The notes beneath the pieces are model-generated. The model was given only the letters and a program-made list of their open reading frames with translations, was not told the DNA's origin and did no database searches. From NCBI RefSeq assembly GCF_038002225.1, contig NZ_JBBOCA010000001.1:62001-126000 (forward strand): a stretch of 64,000 bases of DNA, read 5' to 3'. Shown in pieces: positions 22,532 to 32,034 of this stretch. Made by a program: the position numbers and the translations under genes. Source of the stretch: Paenibacillus sp. FSL R7-0204. GTDB taxonomy: Bacteria; Bacillota; Bacilli; Paenibacillales; Paenibacillaceae. Position 1 is the stretch's first letter, and each line of letters starts with the position of its first letter.

Positions 22532-23785
22532 ATGGATTATTACGGATTTTGGCAGATGCTGCTTGAAGAAATGAAGGCTGCCTCCAAAAGTGCACCACGG
22601 CACATTGTGACCTTCAACGACCCCCGCATGTATGCCGGCGCATTGTCGCAGTGGAAATCTCTGAAGAATAAAAAGCCTGGCCTGAGGCAGGTACAGGTCT
22701 CTACGCTGATCCGGGCTTTTTTCGTGCCCGCCGCCGGAGCAGAGCGGCTGATGGACCGTTATGCGGATTCCCTCTGTATAGAAGAAGACCACCGGATTAA
22801 GGTTCACTCGCCCTTGGCGGACAAGAGCGGTTCCGCCCTGATGCCCTGGGGGATCAGGGCCATCCGCGCTCCACAGGCCTGGTCCAGATCGACCGGCGTT
22901 CATGTCAAGATCGGCGTCATTGATACAGGCGTCGATTTCCGGCATCCTGATCTCAGGCATTCTCTGGCCTCCGGGATCAACCTGCTGAACCGCGGCATGA
23001 TGCCACTGGATGACAACGGCCACGGCACGCATATTGCCGGCACCCTGGCGGCAGCCGGGGGCGCGCGCAACATGATGGGTGTAGCCCCCCGGGCGCTGCT
23101 CTATCCGGTCAAGGCCTTCGACCACAACGGCTCCGCTTATGTATCGGACATTGTCCTTGGCATCGATTGGTGCGTGCAGAACAAAATCGATATCATTAAT
23201 ATGAGCTTCGGGATGAGGAACCGGAGCAAGGCTCTGCATGATGTGGTGATCAAGGCCTACCGGGCCGGGATCGCCATCATCGCTTCCTCCGGCAACGACG
23301 GCAAGCGCGGCGGGGATTACCCCGCGCGCTATCCGGAGACTATTGCCGTAGGCGCCCTTGACAGAAGGCAGCGCGTCGCAGCCTTCAGCAACCGCGGACC
23401 GTACATCGATGTGTACGGCCCGGGCGAGGGCATCCCCTCCTGCTGGCTGCGGGAGGGGTACAAGGAAATGAGCGGCACCTCCATGGCGACCTCCCATGTC
23501 ACCGGTGCCGCGGCCCTGCTGCTCGCGCTGCGGCCGGGGCTGTCGCCCCGCGAGCTGAAGCTGCTCTTGCGCCGCACCGCTTCGCCGGTGCGGCTGCGCA
23601 AGGGCCAGCGCCGCTCGTCGCTGGGCGGCGGCGCGGCCGATGCGCTGCGGCTGCTGCGCGTAGGCATCCGGGCCCGGCGCGGCAGTGGCAGCAGCGCCGC
23701 TGGCGGCAGCGGAGCCGGTGGCAGCGGCGGCGCTGCCGGCGGAAGCAGCAGCGGGGCGAAGGCCGCTGCTATGGTTAAGGCGTAA
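22532..23785 (+). CDS. S8 family subtilisin-like serine protease
   Basis: The 417-residue protein has all subtilase motifs: D131 in VIDTGVDF, H164 in NGHGTHIAG, oxyanion N255 in SSGND and S317 in SGTSMA. Residues 20-95 resemble an inhibitor-type propeptide (RHIVTFNDP). There is no signal peptide or lipobox, so it would act in the cytoplasm, like the intracellular subtilase AprX, or leave by another route. The C-terminus after about residue 385 is a Gly/Ser/Ala low-complexity tail, and the 3' half of the gene is very GC-rich. A GAGGAGGGG ribosome site precedes the ATG. It stands alone on the plus strand among minus-strand genes, suggesting late insertion between rpoE and argS. Confidence 0.9.
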   Translation: MDYYGFWQMLLEEMKAASKSAPRHIVTFNDPRMYAGALSQWKSLKNKKPGLRQVQVSTLIRAFFVPAAGAERLMDRYADSLCIEEDHRIKVHSPLADKSGSALMPWGIRAIRAPQAWSRSTGVHVKIGVIDTGVDFRHPDLRHSLASGINLLNRGMMPLDDNGHGTHIAGTLAAAGGARNMMGVAPRALLYPVKAFDHNGSAYVSDIVLGIDWCVQNKIDIINMSFGMRNRSKALHDVVIKAYRAGIAIIASSGNDGKRGGDYPARYPETIAVGALDRRQRVAAFSNRGPYIDVYGPGEGIPSCWLREGYKEMSGTSMATSHVTGAAALLLALRPGLSPRELKLLLRRTASPVRLRKGQRRSSLGGGAADALRLLRVGIRARRGSGSSAAGGSGAGGSGGAAGGSSSGAKAAAMVKA

Positions 23786-23817
23786 GGGCTAGAGTCTGAT
23801 ACCGGCTCCCTCGACAA

Positions 23818-24002
23818 ACAAGTGGAAAAATGCATCTTAATTCGCTACTTTTCGAACAATAGACGTAAGCAAGTGGATAAACGGCATCTAATTTTGTTCG
23901 AATTCGCTAAGGTGGGCAAAATGTACTGGAATAGGTGCTATTTATCCACCTGCTGTTACCGCAGGATTCATCCGTTCATCAGCAAGTGGAGAAAATCCAT
24001 CT
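23818..24002. repeat. Degenerate GCAAGTGGA repeat array
   Basis: Four copies of a unit close to GCAAGTGGAnAAAnGGCATCT lie at 23818-23837, 23869-23889, 23934-23953 (inverted) and 23982-24002, spaced roughly 30-50 bases apart. Related TTCGAA-containing filler (TTCGCTACTTTTCGAAC, TTTTGTTCGAATTCGCTA) lies between them. No gene is visible in this gap between the protease gene and the argS terminator. See findings. Confidence 0.65.
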
Positions 24003-24068
24003 ATCTCCGGTCAACCTGTCATCCAAGCCTGTTCCGCCGTACATTTCCGGTGGAATAGGCGGCATGGC

Positions 24069-24126
24069 GCAAGTGAAAACGGCTTTGCTGTACTTGTAAA
24101 GGACGGTACCGTTTCAGCCAGAAATA
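24069..24126. repeat. Palindromic GAAACGG-type repeat before argS terminator
   Basis: The unit starts with GCAAGTGAAAACGG and ends TACCGTTTCAGCCAGAAATAG. The arms AAACGG/CCGTTT pair. Member of the family at 17738, 48274 and 61824, and directly next to the array at 23818-24002, with which it shares the GCAAGTG start. Confidence 0.65.
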
Positions 24127-24160
24127 GAAAAACGCCGCCCCCATAAAACAGGGGCGGCGC
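24127..24160 (-). terminator. Terminator after argS
   Basis: GCGCCGCCCC and GGGGGCGGCG pair around an A/T-rich loop, followed by T5 on the minus strand, 14 bases after the argS stop. Confidence 0.9.
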
Positions 24161-24173
24161 TTTCCAATTATAG

Positions 24174-25859
24174 CTACATCCGGTCCGGTGCGGTAACACC
24201 AACCAGCCGCAGGACGTTGGCAATGGCCGTCCGTGCAGCGCCCAGCAGGGCAAGGCGGGCTACCGTCTGAGCGGCATCCTCAGTAATTACGCGCTCTGCC
24301 TTGTAGTAGCTGTGGAACAACGAAGCCAGGTCGTATACATAGCGGACCAGGCGGTGCGGCGCATAGCCTTCGGCCGCAACGGTAATCTCCGCAGGAAGTT
24401 CACCGATTTTGCGGAGCAGATCATATTCATGGGCGGCAGTCAGCTTGCTGTAATCAATCTGGGCTGCATCGGGCACTACAATCCCTTGCTCCTCCGCTTG
24501 GCGGAATATGCTGCAAATCCGCGCATGTGCGTACTGTACATAGAATACGGGGTTCTCATTGGATGTCGAAATTGCCAGATCCATGTCAAAGTCCAGGTGC
24601 GAATCCATGCTGCGCATAGTGAAGAAGTAACGGATCGCGTCGATTCCGACTTCCTCCATCAGGTCTTCCATCGTCACGGCTTTGCCGGTACGCTTGGACA
24701 TCTTGACCTTCTCGCCGTCCTGGAACAGGCTGACCATCTGGGCGATCAGCACTACGAGCTTCTCGGGATCATTGCCGAGCGCCGCCATAGCCGCCTTCAT
24801 CCGTGGAATATAGCCGTGGTGGTCGGCTCCCCAGATGTTGATCATCGTGTCGTAGCCGCGGCCGTATTTGTCACTGTGATAGGCGATATCGGGTGTGAGG
24901 TACGTATACGTGCCATCGTTCTTGATCAGCACGCGGTCTTTATCATCACCGTATTTGGTAGTCGCAAGCCAGGTGGCGCCTTCCTTCTCATAGACTTCTC
25001 CGCGCTCACGGAGCTCATCCAGTGAACGCAGCACTTCTCCGTTCTCATAGAGGGAGGTTTCACTGAACCAGATATCGAAGTTGACCCGGAACCGGCCGAG
25101 GTCGCGTTTGATTTTGTCGAGCTCCTTGGCAAGCCCGTAGGTACGGAAGAATGCCGCCCGGTCGCCCGGTGTCATAGCGAGCAGAGAATCGCCCTTCTCC
25201 GCCACCAGCTCCTTGGCAAAGCCCTTGATATCCTCTCCATGATAACCGTCCTCCGGCATCTCGGCCGGCTGGCCCAGTTCCTGCAGGTAACGGGTCTCGA
25301 TGGATTTGCACAGATTGGCGACCTGGTTCCCGGCATCGTTAATGTAGTATTCCCGGGTTACGTTGTAGCCGGCATAATCCAGCACGTTGCACAGGGCATC
25401 CCCGACAGCAGCACCACGGGCATGTCCCAGATGAAGGCTGCCGGTAGGGTTCGCGCTGACGAACTCCATTTCTACACGCTTGCCCTGGCCAATGTTCACA
25501 CGGCCATAACCGTCACCCTGCTCGGCCACAAGTGCGATCACGGGGTACAGATAGCTTTTGGACAAAGTGAAGTTAATGAAGCCCGGTCCGGCAATCTCCG
25601 CCTTCTCAATAGAAGCACGGCCCGTATCCAGGTGTTCGATAATGGCCTCGGCGATCTGCCGGGGATTACGCTTAGCGATCTTGGTCAGCTGCATAGCAGC
25701 ATTCGTAGCCATATCTCCATGAGCCTTGTCCTTCGGCACTTCCAGCACAATGGCCGGCAGCTCTTCGCGGGACACCAGACCTGCGGCTACAACCGCATCG
25801 GCGATGGCCTCCTTCACCCGTTCATGGGCAAGCTGGAGCGGATTTAAAGATTGTGTCAT
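24174..25859 (-). CDS. argS: Arginyl-tRNA synthetase
   Basis: This class I synthetase of 561 residues has the family's N-terminal Add-1 domain (residues 1-100), the HIGH-like motif in [14 protein letters not shown] near residue 135, and the typical ArgRS replacement of KMSKS by KVKMSKRTG near 370. The DALR anticodon-binding domain occupies the last 110 residues. The ATG overlaps the stop of the upstream ywiB gene by four bases, indicating translational coupling. It is of the normal length. Confidence 0.97.
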   Translation of the reverse strand: MTQSLNPLQLAHERVKEAIADAVVAAGLVSREELPAIVLEVPKDKAHGDMATNAAMQLTKIAKRNPRQIAEAIIEHLDTGRASIEKAEIAGPGFINFTLSKSYLYPVIALVAEQGDGYGRVNIGQGKRVEMEFVSANPTGSLHLGHARGAAVGDALCNVLDYAGYNVTREYYINDAGNQVANLCKSIETRYLQELGQPAEMPEDGYHGEDIKGFAKELVAEKGDSLLAMTPGDRAAFFRTYGLAKELDKIKRDLGRFRVNFDIWFSETSLYENGEVLRSLDELRERGEVYEKEGATWLATTKYGDDKDRVLIKNDGTYTYLTPDIAYHSDKYGRGYDTMINIWGADHHGYIPRMKAAMAALGNDPEKLVVLIAQMVSLFQDGEKVKMSKRTGKAVTMEDLMEEVGIDAIRYFFTMRSMDSHLDFDMDLAISTSNENPVFYVQYAHARICSIFRQAEEQGIVVPDAAQIDYSKLTAAHEYDLLRKIGELPAEITVAAEGYAPHRLVRYVYDLASLFHSYYKAERVITEDAAQTVARLALLGAARTAIANVLRLVGVTAPDRM

Positions 25860-26299
25860 GATTGTGGTTCCTCCTGTATATTCAAACTTATAGCGAACTG
25901 TCCTGATATTTCCCCGTATACGTAGAGATCATATTCCCATGAAACGGCAAGCGATCTTCCTTCGCGCTTGATGTCCAGTGTCTTCGTGTCTGTGGTGAGA
26001 TTGAACTGTGTATAAGGCGAGCGGTAGAATCCGGGCAGCGGTTGCCCCGGCTCAAAGGACTGCTCCGACTGGACTGCGCCATGGCGGATTAGCTTGATTC
26101 TGCCCTCTGAAATCTTCAGTGTGTTGCGTACCCTGGCCGATGTGCCTTCGGGTCCGGTCTGCTGCTCTTCATAAATGATGTACAGCGACTGCCCCTTGGC
26201 AATAGCCTCTCCCGCAGCATGCACCACACTGCGCTCTGTACCCTGCACACTCTCCAGCGTTACCGAAACGCCGTATTTGCCTTGTGGTCCTTCAGTCAT
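25856..26299 (-). CDS. ywiB: YwiB-like DUF1934 beta-barrel protein
   Basis: The protein of about 147 residues is built from short beta strands, with [17 protein letters not shown] and a C-terminal [21 protein letters not shown], typical of the DUF1934 (lipocalin-like YwiB) family. Function is unknown. It overlaps argS by four bases (ATGA), as in Bacillus where ywiB precedes argS. I start at the second codon (ATG) seven bases after GGGGA; the GTG before it is possible. Confidence 0.88.
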   Translation of the reverse strand: MTEGPQGKYGVSVTLESVQGTERSVVHAAGEAIAKGQSLYIIYEEQQTGPEGTSARVRNTLKISEGRIKLIRHGAVQSEQSFEPGQPLPGFYRSPYTQFNLTTDTKTLDIKREGRSLAVSWEYDLYVYGEISGQFAISLNIQEEPQS

Positions 26300-26414
26300 C
26301 ACATGTTCCCCGCTTATTCGTACTTGTAATCATAGAGGTCATATTCGCTTTCCCATTGTACACTATATCCAGATCAGGAGGGCAATTCAATCGCTTTTTC
26401 ATCTGCCCTGGCCC

Positions 26415-27089
26415 TCACAGCGGCAATAACGCCACATTCTCCCTGCCGCGAAGCTGGCTGATCATCGATGTCCAGGCTTCCGGCTTGTCCTCCAGCACGG
26501 CGTAATAACGGGTCAGGAAATCGGCCACCAGCGGTGCCGCGATGCTCTCCAGCTCCTCATCTCCGGGCATGAAGCAGAGGTCCAAACCGGACACCGCCTC
26601 GCCATCCCCCTGCCAGGAAGGGTGGACATAGGGAATATCTATTCTTTTATAGCCCAAATGCGACAGAACTTCACGGCGGACGTACGGGTCCATCGGCTTA
26701 ATTCCGCCAAAATCATACCCCACACGGTACGGATCATAGATCTCAGCGAACATCCCCAGCAGCTCCGTATGATTCTCAGCCGCCAGCTTCTCCAGATCTT
26801 TCAAGCGTTGACGCGCCAGAAGACGGCCAATGCCCAGCCCTTCCCGGCCAATAATGGTGAAATCGGTCATCGCTACATTCCAGTCGGCATAATACCGGTA
26901 TTCCGTAGTACCTACAACCTTCCCTTCATGCACCGCAGCGAACACGCGTATTCCCGGATCGGCAAGCGGCTCCTTCCACAGGCTGTACTCCAGCACTTCC
27001 TCAGGCGGAAATACATCCGACAGCAGCTGATGCACCTCTCTGAACAACGGGTCTGTGATATCTGTAATTCTTCTATATTCCATAATCAA
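26415..27089 (-). CDS. GNAT family N-acetyltransferase
   Basis: The 224-residue protein has the GNAT fold pattern: a beta region FAAVHEGKVVGTTEYRYY, then an acetyl-CoA loop approximated by GREGLGIGRLLARQRLKDLEK with the R/Q-x-x-G-x-G/A core near residue 85. The start is TTG after GGAGGAG at normal spacing. The C-terminal 80 residues are family-specific. It lies third in a likely operon after a nitrilase and another GNAT gene, with 32 bases between. Substrate is unknown. Confidence 0.8.
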   Translation of the reverse strand: MIMEYRRITDITDPLFREVHQLLSDVFPPEEVLEYSLWKEPLADPGIRVFAAVHEGKVVGTTEYRYYADWNVAMTDFTIIGREGLGIGRLLARQRLKDLEKLAAENHTELLGMFAEIYDPYRVGYDFGGIKPMDPYVRREVLSHLGYKRIDIPYVHPSWQGDGEAVSGLDLCFMPGDEELESIAAPLVADFLTRYYAVLEDKPEAWTSMISQLRGRENVALLPL

Positions 27090-27121
27090 GAAATCTCCTC
27101 CAGGTGATAGGCTGTATTCAT

Positions 27122-27790
27122 TTATTTAAAAGGATTCCGCCATTCCATCAGCGCTGCGTAATTTCCTGATTCCTCGTCCTCCAGATAACCCGTGACCACA
27201 CTAACCGGAGACCGGCCGCACCGCAGCAGAAAAGTAATCACCGGATCAGACCAGCTACCGGCGACAACCCCGGCCAGATACTCTTCCGCTGTCATCTGAC
27301 CGGCCACCCGGTGATAGCCCGGCATCCGGCCCGCTCCCAGCAGCCGCTCCAGCTTCAGTTCCACGACCACATGGTATAACGACTGGACCAGCTCCTTGCC
27401 CAGACCCAGCTTGCGGTATTTGGGACGGACACACAAATCTGCTATGTACAGCGTATTCCCGCCCGGCTGATGCGAAGTAAGGTATCCGTCTGCCGTAACC
27501 TCTGACCACGTATGATGAAGCGCCGGCGCCTCCGGGCCGAAATTCATCAGGAATCCGGTAACCGATCCGGCCAGCTCCCCGTCTGCCTCTACACATAAGG
27601 CCCCTTCCGGAAAAAGCGTCACGTGATTCTGCAGTTGCTCCCGGTTCCACCACAGCTCCGCAGGATAAGGCGGCGGGAACGCCTCGGACTGAATCGTAAT
27701 CAGCTCGGTGAAATCAGCTTCCGTATAGGAACGAATCACCGCAGGGACCGGCGTCTTGCCGTCCAGAGCGTAAAACTTCTTATAATACAT
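27122..27790 (-). CDS. GNAT family N-acetyltransferase, nitrilase-linked
   Basis: A 222-residue acetyltransferase: the acetyl-CoA site is LCVRPKYRKLGLGKELVQSLY near residue 120, preceded by the beta strand GNTLYIADL. It follows the nitrilase gene by 15 bases. Bacillus YhcX is, from memory, a single protein with a GNAT domain followed by a nitrilase domain, so this pair may be its split version. The ribosome site GGGGGAG supports the chosen ATG. Substrate is unknown; acetylation of a small amine linked to amide hydrolysis is inference. Confidence 0.85.
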   Translation of the reverse strand: MYYKKFYALDGKTPVPAVIRSYTEADFTELITIQSEAFPPPYPAELWWNREQLQNHVTLFPEGALCVEADGELAGSVTGFLMNFGPEAPALHHTWSEVTADGYLTSHQPGGNTLYIADLCVRPKYRKLGLGKELVQSLYHVVVELKLERLLGAGRMPGYHRVAGQMTAEEYLAGVVAGSWSDPVITFLLRCGRSPVSVVTGYLEDEESGNYAALMEWRNPFK

Positions 27791-27805
27791 CCGTTAGTCT
27801 CCCCC

Positions 27806-28663
27806 TTACGTCCAGTCGGTGTACAGATCGGTGCGGCGGTCACGCCACGTGGTTACAGCTCCGTGTTCCCGGACGCGGTACAGCAGCTCCAGATCCAGAT
27901 CGGCGGTGATGATCATATCGTTGTTGATCTCTCCTTCGGCCAGCAGACCCTGTGGAGGGAACGGAATATCATTGGGTGTGATAATCGCCGCCTGGCCGAA
28001 GTTGGCCCGCATCAGATCAACAGTAGGCAGTGAGCCTACGGTGCCGGTCAGCACCACGTAGACTTGATTCTCGATAGCCCGGGCGTGGCTCGTATACCTT
28101 ACCCGGTGGAAGCCGTGGCGGTCATCCGTGCAGGACGGGCAGAAGATCACATCTGCTCCCTTGGCCCGGGCCATGCGCACAATCTCGGGGAATTCAATGT
28201 CATAGCAGGTCAGCATGGCAATGGTCCCATGGTCTGTCTGGAATACCTGAAGCTCCTCACCCGCCCCCATATTCCAGCCCTCTACCTCGGCAGGGGTAAT
28301 ATGCAGCTTGGCCTGTTCGGCAATTCTTCCATCCGGGTAAAAAAGATGGGCTACATTATACAGCTTGCCGCCGCGCCGCAGCACATGGGTCCCCCCAATA
28401 ATATGTACCGCATACTTTCCAGCGTACCCGGAGAACATCTCCAGGTAACGGTCTGTGAACTGCGGCAGATCCTCTATCCCCAGCGCCTCCCCGTCCTCGC
28501 CTCCGATCGACATCAGCTGTGTCGTAAGAAATTCAGGGAAGAGGATAAATTCGGCGCCGTACTCTCCGGCCGTCTTGATATAGTGCTCACACTCGGCAGC
28601 AAACTCCCCGAAGGAAGAGATGGTATGCAGATGATATTGTACAGCAGATACGCGAAAAGCCAT
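27806..28663 (-). CDS. Nitrilase superfamily carbon-nitrogen hydrolase
   Basis: The catalytic triad of the nitrilase fold is present: E in LFPEFL near residue 45, K in EQAKLHITPAE near 125 and C in MLTCYDIEFPE near 160. At 285 residues it is of normal length. I use the ATG at 28661-28663, eight bases after GGGAGGA; an upstream ATG 14 codons earlier would put this ribosome site in the coding region. First gene of a likely three-gene unit with two acetyltransferases. Amidase or omega-amidase-like reactions are typical of the family; the substrate is not predictable. Confidence 0.9.
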   Translation of the reverse strand: MAFRVSAVQYHLHTISSFGEFAAECEHYIKTAGEYGAEFILFPEFLTTQLMSIGGEDGEALGIEDLPQFTDRYLEMFSGYAGKYAVHIIGGTHVLRRGGKLYNVAHLFYPDGRIAEQAKLHITPAEVEGWNMGAGEELQVFQTDHGTIAMLTCYDIEFPEIVRMARAKGADVIFCPSCTDDRHGFHRVRYTSHARAIENQVYVVLTGTVGSLPTVDLMRANFGQAAIITPNDIPFPPQGLLAEGEINNDMIITADLDLELLYRVREHGAVTTWRDRRTDLYTDWT

Positions 28664-28917
28664 GGCGGCAGTCCTCCCGGGCATGATAGTTACATGCATT
28701 TTCATAAGTATCTAAAATTTTACCATAACCGTTCATAAAATCACACATGGCGCAGCGGGCGTATCCCCCCGGTTCTCCGCCTGGTTCGACAAGATCCGCT
28801 TTCTCTGCCAATGGTGAATATCTCTTCTCATCCTTTCCCATAATGAGGAATACAAGCAGCGGCAACCCTCATGGTGCCATCCTGTGTAACTGCTTGAATT
28901 CGAAGGAGCCTGATACC

Positions 28918-30990
28918 ATGACGCGCGATTCCAGCACACCCAAAGTCCGCAAACGCCGCCTCCGCCTGCTCTTTCGGCTGCTGGTTGTCTCCACCCTGCT
29001 GTTCCTGCTGGCCGCCGGCGCTCTGCTTGGATACCTATATCAGAAGCCGCTCCCCCCGCTTGGGGATGATGTCCGCTCCAGACTGCTTGACGCCAGGGGC
29101 AATGTGATGACCACCTTCACTACAGACGGCCGCAGCCGAGAGCCTGTTGAGCTTAACCGGATCTCCCCGCTGCTCATCAAGGCCACGCTGGCTGTGGAGG
29201 ACCGGAAATTCTATAATCATATCGGCTTTGATCTGAAAGGCATGGGGAGAGCTGTCCTCGCCAATCTGGAGGCGGGCAGACGCACGCAAGGGGCCAGCAC
29301 CTTAACCCAGCAGCTCGCACGCAATCTGTACCTGACCCATGAGAAGACCTGGACCCGCAAGGCCAAGGAAGCGCTATATACCCTGCAGCTGGAAATGAAA
29401 TACTCTAAGGATGAAATCCTGAATATGTATTTAAATGAAATCTACTATGGTCACGGCGCTTATGGAATCGAGGCTGCGGCCCGGATGTATTTCGGCAAAG
29501 CTGCCGCAGATCTGGATCTGGCAGAGAGCGCCCTCCTGGCCGGAGTGCCCAAGGGACCCACCTATTATTCTCCATATAATCATCTGGACAGCGCCTTGAA
29601 GCGTCAAGGCATCATCCTGGCCGCTATGGTCGATACGGGGGATATTACGGAGTCGCAGGCACAGGAGGCAGCTAAGGAGCAGTTGAAGCTAAGCCCGCAG
29701 GGTCAAAAGGATACCACGGTGGCTGCACCCTATTTCCGAGATTATGTGCGCAGTCTTGTGATCGACAGCCTGCATATCAGCAGTGACGAGCTGGACCGGG
29801 GCGGGCTGAATGTCTATACGACACTTGACCCGGATATGCAGCAGGCTGCGGAAGCGGCGGTAGATCAGGGCATGGACCACAGCAGCGAGCTGGAGACGGC
29901 CCTCGTCTCTGTTGACCCCCGCACCGGCTATGTGAAGGCTATGGTCGGGGGCACGAATTACCGGACCAGTTCCTTCAACCATGCGCTGGCGAAGACGCGC
30001 CAGCCCGGCTCTTCCTTTAAGCCGATTATGTATTTGGCGGCGCTGTCGACCAAAGAAATGACAGGCTTATCCGTCTTCAACAGTCAGCCGACGCTGTTCC
30101 ATTATGATAACAACCGAAAGACGTACCAGCCCCGGAATTTCGGGGATAAATATCTGGGAGAGATTAATATGCGGCAGGCCATTGCCGCGTCTGACAATAT
30201 CTATGCAGTGAATACCATTATGAAGATCGGGGCAGATAAGGTCGCCGCTATGGCGGCCGCCATGGGGATTAACAGCCCGCTGCAGAGCGTTCCTTCGCTG
30301 GCGCTGGGAACCTCCCCTGTCAGCCCGCTGGAGATGGCCTCAGCCTTCGCAGTGATTGCCAGTGGCGGAGTGAAGCAGCCGGTCACGGCGGTCCTGAAGA
30401 TCACCGATGCGGGCGGACATCTTCTATATGAAGCTCCGCAGCCAGAAGGTCAGCCCGTGGTTGAGCCGGCAGCGGCTTACGTGTTAACCCGGCTGATGGA
30501 GGGGGTCTTCGAGAGCGGAGGCACCGGGAACCGGGTGGCCCCGATGATCAAGCGTCCAGTCGCCGGCAAGACCGGCACTACAGATACCGACGGATGGATG
30601 GTAGGCTTCACGCCTGAGCTCTCAACCGCCGTATGGGTCGGATACGATAAGGGCCGTGATATTGCGACCACCGACGGCAGACGGGCAGCACCTATCTTCG
30701 CCGGATTCACGGAAAAAGCGCTGGAGAATGTGCCGCCGAAGATTTTCCCCATTCCCGATGGCGTAGTCAGCGTATATATTGACCCGCTGTCCGGCATGCT
30801 GGCTACAGCAGACTGTCCGGAGAAAAAGCTGGAGACCTTCATCAGCGGCACAGAGCCTACCAGATATTGTGACCAGCATAGCTCTGGTGAACCCGGTGCT
30901 TCAGGCAGCACCGCTCCTCCGGGTCCTGCCGATCCGGTCAAGGAAGAGCATTCCCTATGGAATAATATCAAGCGCTGGTGGATGAACTAA
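28918..30990 (+). CDS. pbpG: Class A penicillin-binding protein, PbpG-like
   Basis: A bifunctional glycosyltransferase/transpeptidase of 690 residues that makes and crosslinks peptidoglycan outside the membrane. A single transmembrane helix spans about residues 16-38. The glycosyltransferase domain has AVEDRKFYNHIGFD and RTQGASTLTQQLARN; the transpeptidase has SSFK (SxxK), SDN (SxN) and KTGTTDTDGW (KTG). Length and nearness to ywhD match Bacillus PbpG (YwhE), a spore-expressed PBP; orthology is likely but not proven. The ATG follows GAAGGAG; an in-frame ATG 57 codons upstream has no ribosome site. Confidence 0.92.
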   Translation: MTRDSSTPKVRKRRLRLLFRLLVVSTLLFLLAAGALLGYLYQKPLPPLGDDVRSRLLDARGNVMTTFTTDGRSREPVELNRISPLLIKATLAVEDRKFYNHIGFDLKGMGRAVLANLEAGRRTQGASTLTQQLARNLYLTHEKTWTRKAKEALYTLQLEMKYSKDEILNMYLNEIYYGHGAYGIEAAARMYFGKAAADLDLAESALLAGVPKGPTYYSPYNHLDSALKRQGIILAAMVDTGDITESQAQEAAKEQLKLSPQGQKDTTVAAPYFRDYVRSLVIDSLHISSDELDRGGLNVYTTLDPDMQQAAEAAVDQGMDHSSELETALVSVDPRTGYVKAMVGGTNYRTSSFNHALAKTRQPGSSFKPIMYLAALSTKEMTGLSVFNSQPTLFHYDNNRKTYQPRNFGDKYLGEINMRQAIAASDNIYAVNTIMKIGADKVAAMAAAMGINSPLQSVPSLALGTSPVSPLEMASAFAVIASGGVKQPVTAVLKITDAGGHLLYEAPQPEGQPVVEPAAAYVLTRLMEGVFESGGTGNRVAPMIKRPVAGKTGTTDTDGWMVGFTPELSTAVWVGYDKGRDIATTDGRRAAPIFAGFTEKALENVPPKIFPIPDGVVSVYIDPLSGMLATADCPEKKLETFISGTEPTRYCDQHSSGEPGASGSTAPPGPADPVKEEHSLWNNIKRWWMN

Positions 30991-31088
30991 CCTGGGATTG
31001 CCGCTCCCCGCTGTCTGCGTTACGATGGGGAGACCGGCAGAGGCGTAAGCCCGCCTAACTCCGCCGCAGGAAGGTGTGTCATCCATTC

Positions 31089-31766
31089 ATGAAGCCGAAT
31101 CACTCCGCCGGCCTTGAGCTGAAAGCGCCACGGCTGCTGCAGCCTGAGCTCTACAAGCTCGCGGCCGTTGAAGCAGCGCCGCGTCTTCTTGGCCAGCATC
31201 TGGTCCGCCGCACGGAAGACGGGGACATCCGCTGCCGCATTGTGGAGACTGAGAGCTACGGAGGCGCCGAGGATAAAGGCAGCCATGCGTATGGCTGCCG
31301 CCGGACCGCCCGGACAGAGGTCATGTTCAGCGCCGGAGGCGCAGTATATATATACCTGATCTATGGCATGTACCATTGCCTGAATGTCGTAACTGCCGCA
31401 CAGGACGAACCGCATGCCGTCCTGATCCGGGCAGTAGAACCGCTTACGGAGAGGGATGCCGAGCTTATGGCGGCATACAGGGGAGTTGCTGTCAGGAAGC
31501 CCTCGGACCTCTCCGGCGGGCCGGGCAAGCTGTGCCGGGCGCTGCGGATTGACAAGAGCCTTAACAATACCAGGTTCGATCTGCGGGAAGGCCCGCTGAG
31601 CATCGAGCAGGGGGATGATCCGGAGTCCCTGGATATTGCCCAGGCCCCGCGCATCAATATTCCTTATGCAGAAGAGTATGCTGGGCGCCCCTGGCGCTTC
31701 TATCTGCGGGGCAATCCTTATGTCTCGGTCAGCGATCCGCAGGCACAGCCCCACAGGCTGGTCTAA
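31089..31766 (+). CDS. 3-methyladenine DNA glycosylase, Mpg/AAG type
   Basis: A base-excision glycosylase for alkylated purines. Of about 225 residues, it has the family core: RLLGQHLVRR, catalytic glutamate in RIVETESYGG, DKGSHAYGCRRT, VYIYLIYGMYHCLNVVT and a C-terminal GRPWRFYLRGNPYVS. The length is normal for bacterial Mpg. Its ATG is about 14 bases after AGGAAGG, rather far; a GTG five codons upstream overlaps that site. Located behind pbpG, roughly 100 bases downstream, probably separate in function. Confidence 0.93.
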   Translation: MKPNHSAGLELKAPRLLQPELYKLAAVEAAPRLLGQHLVRRTEDGDIRCRIVETESYGGAEDKGSHAYGCRRTARTEVMFSAGGAVYIYLIYGMYHCLNVVTAAQDEPHAVLIRAVEPLTERDAELMAAYRGVAVRKPSDLSGGPGKLCRALRIDKSLNNTRFDLREGPLSIEQGDDPESLDIAQAPRINIPYAEEYAGRPWRFYLRGNPYVSVSDPQAQPHRLV

Positions 31767-31826
31767 AGGCCTATACCGCTGTTTCGGCTGTGGTATATTG
31801 GGTATTAATAAGAGAACCCTAATCAG

Positions 31827-31862
31827 CCTCTCCCTTGGGACTTCCCAGGCGGAGAGGTTTTT
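31827..31862 (+). terminator. Terminator after the Mpg gene
   Basis: CCTCTCC and GGAGAGG form the base of a long hairpin (inner TTGGGA/TCCCAG-like pairs) followed by T5. It lies 60 bases after the stop. Confidence 0.85.
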
Positions 31863-31979
31863 CTTCTATATTTTGATCTCTGCACTCTCAGGCGCCAAAA
31901 AATGATAAACATTCCTATAAAATGACAATAAATCCCCCTATTTGTATACGCTTCCCCCGTTCTCTAAACTTACAATTAC

Positions 31980-31988
31980 TGCTATAAT
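31980..31988 (+). promoter_or_regulatory. Extended -10 promoter of the AbrB-like gene
   Basis: TGCTATAAT, 45 bases before the ATG, with only a weak TTCTCT at the -35 position. Confidence 0.55.
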
Positions 31989-32034
31989 CATATATATCTA
32001 CAAAAAATATTAAGATGTAAATGAGGGACATGGG

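Noticed and set aside
22397..23497. A 366-codon open frame antisense to the subtilase gene
   Set aside because: It mirrors the GC-rich protease gene, whose catalytic motifs prove the plus-strand frame. The antisense product has low-complexity Gly/His/Pro composition and no ribosome site.
28747..28917. N-terminal extension of the class A PBP by 57 codons
   Set aside because: No ribosome site before the first ATG, and the extension is unlike PBPs. The later ATG has GAAGGAG and gives a normal N-terminus with membrane anchor.
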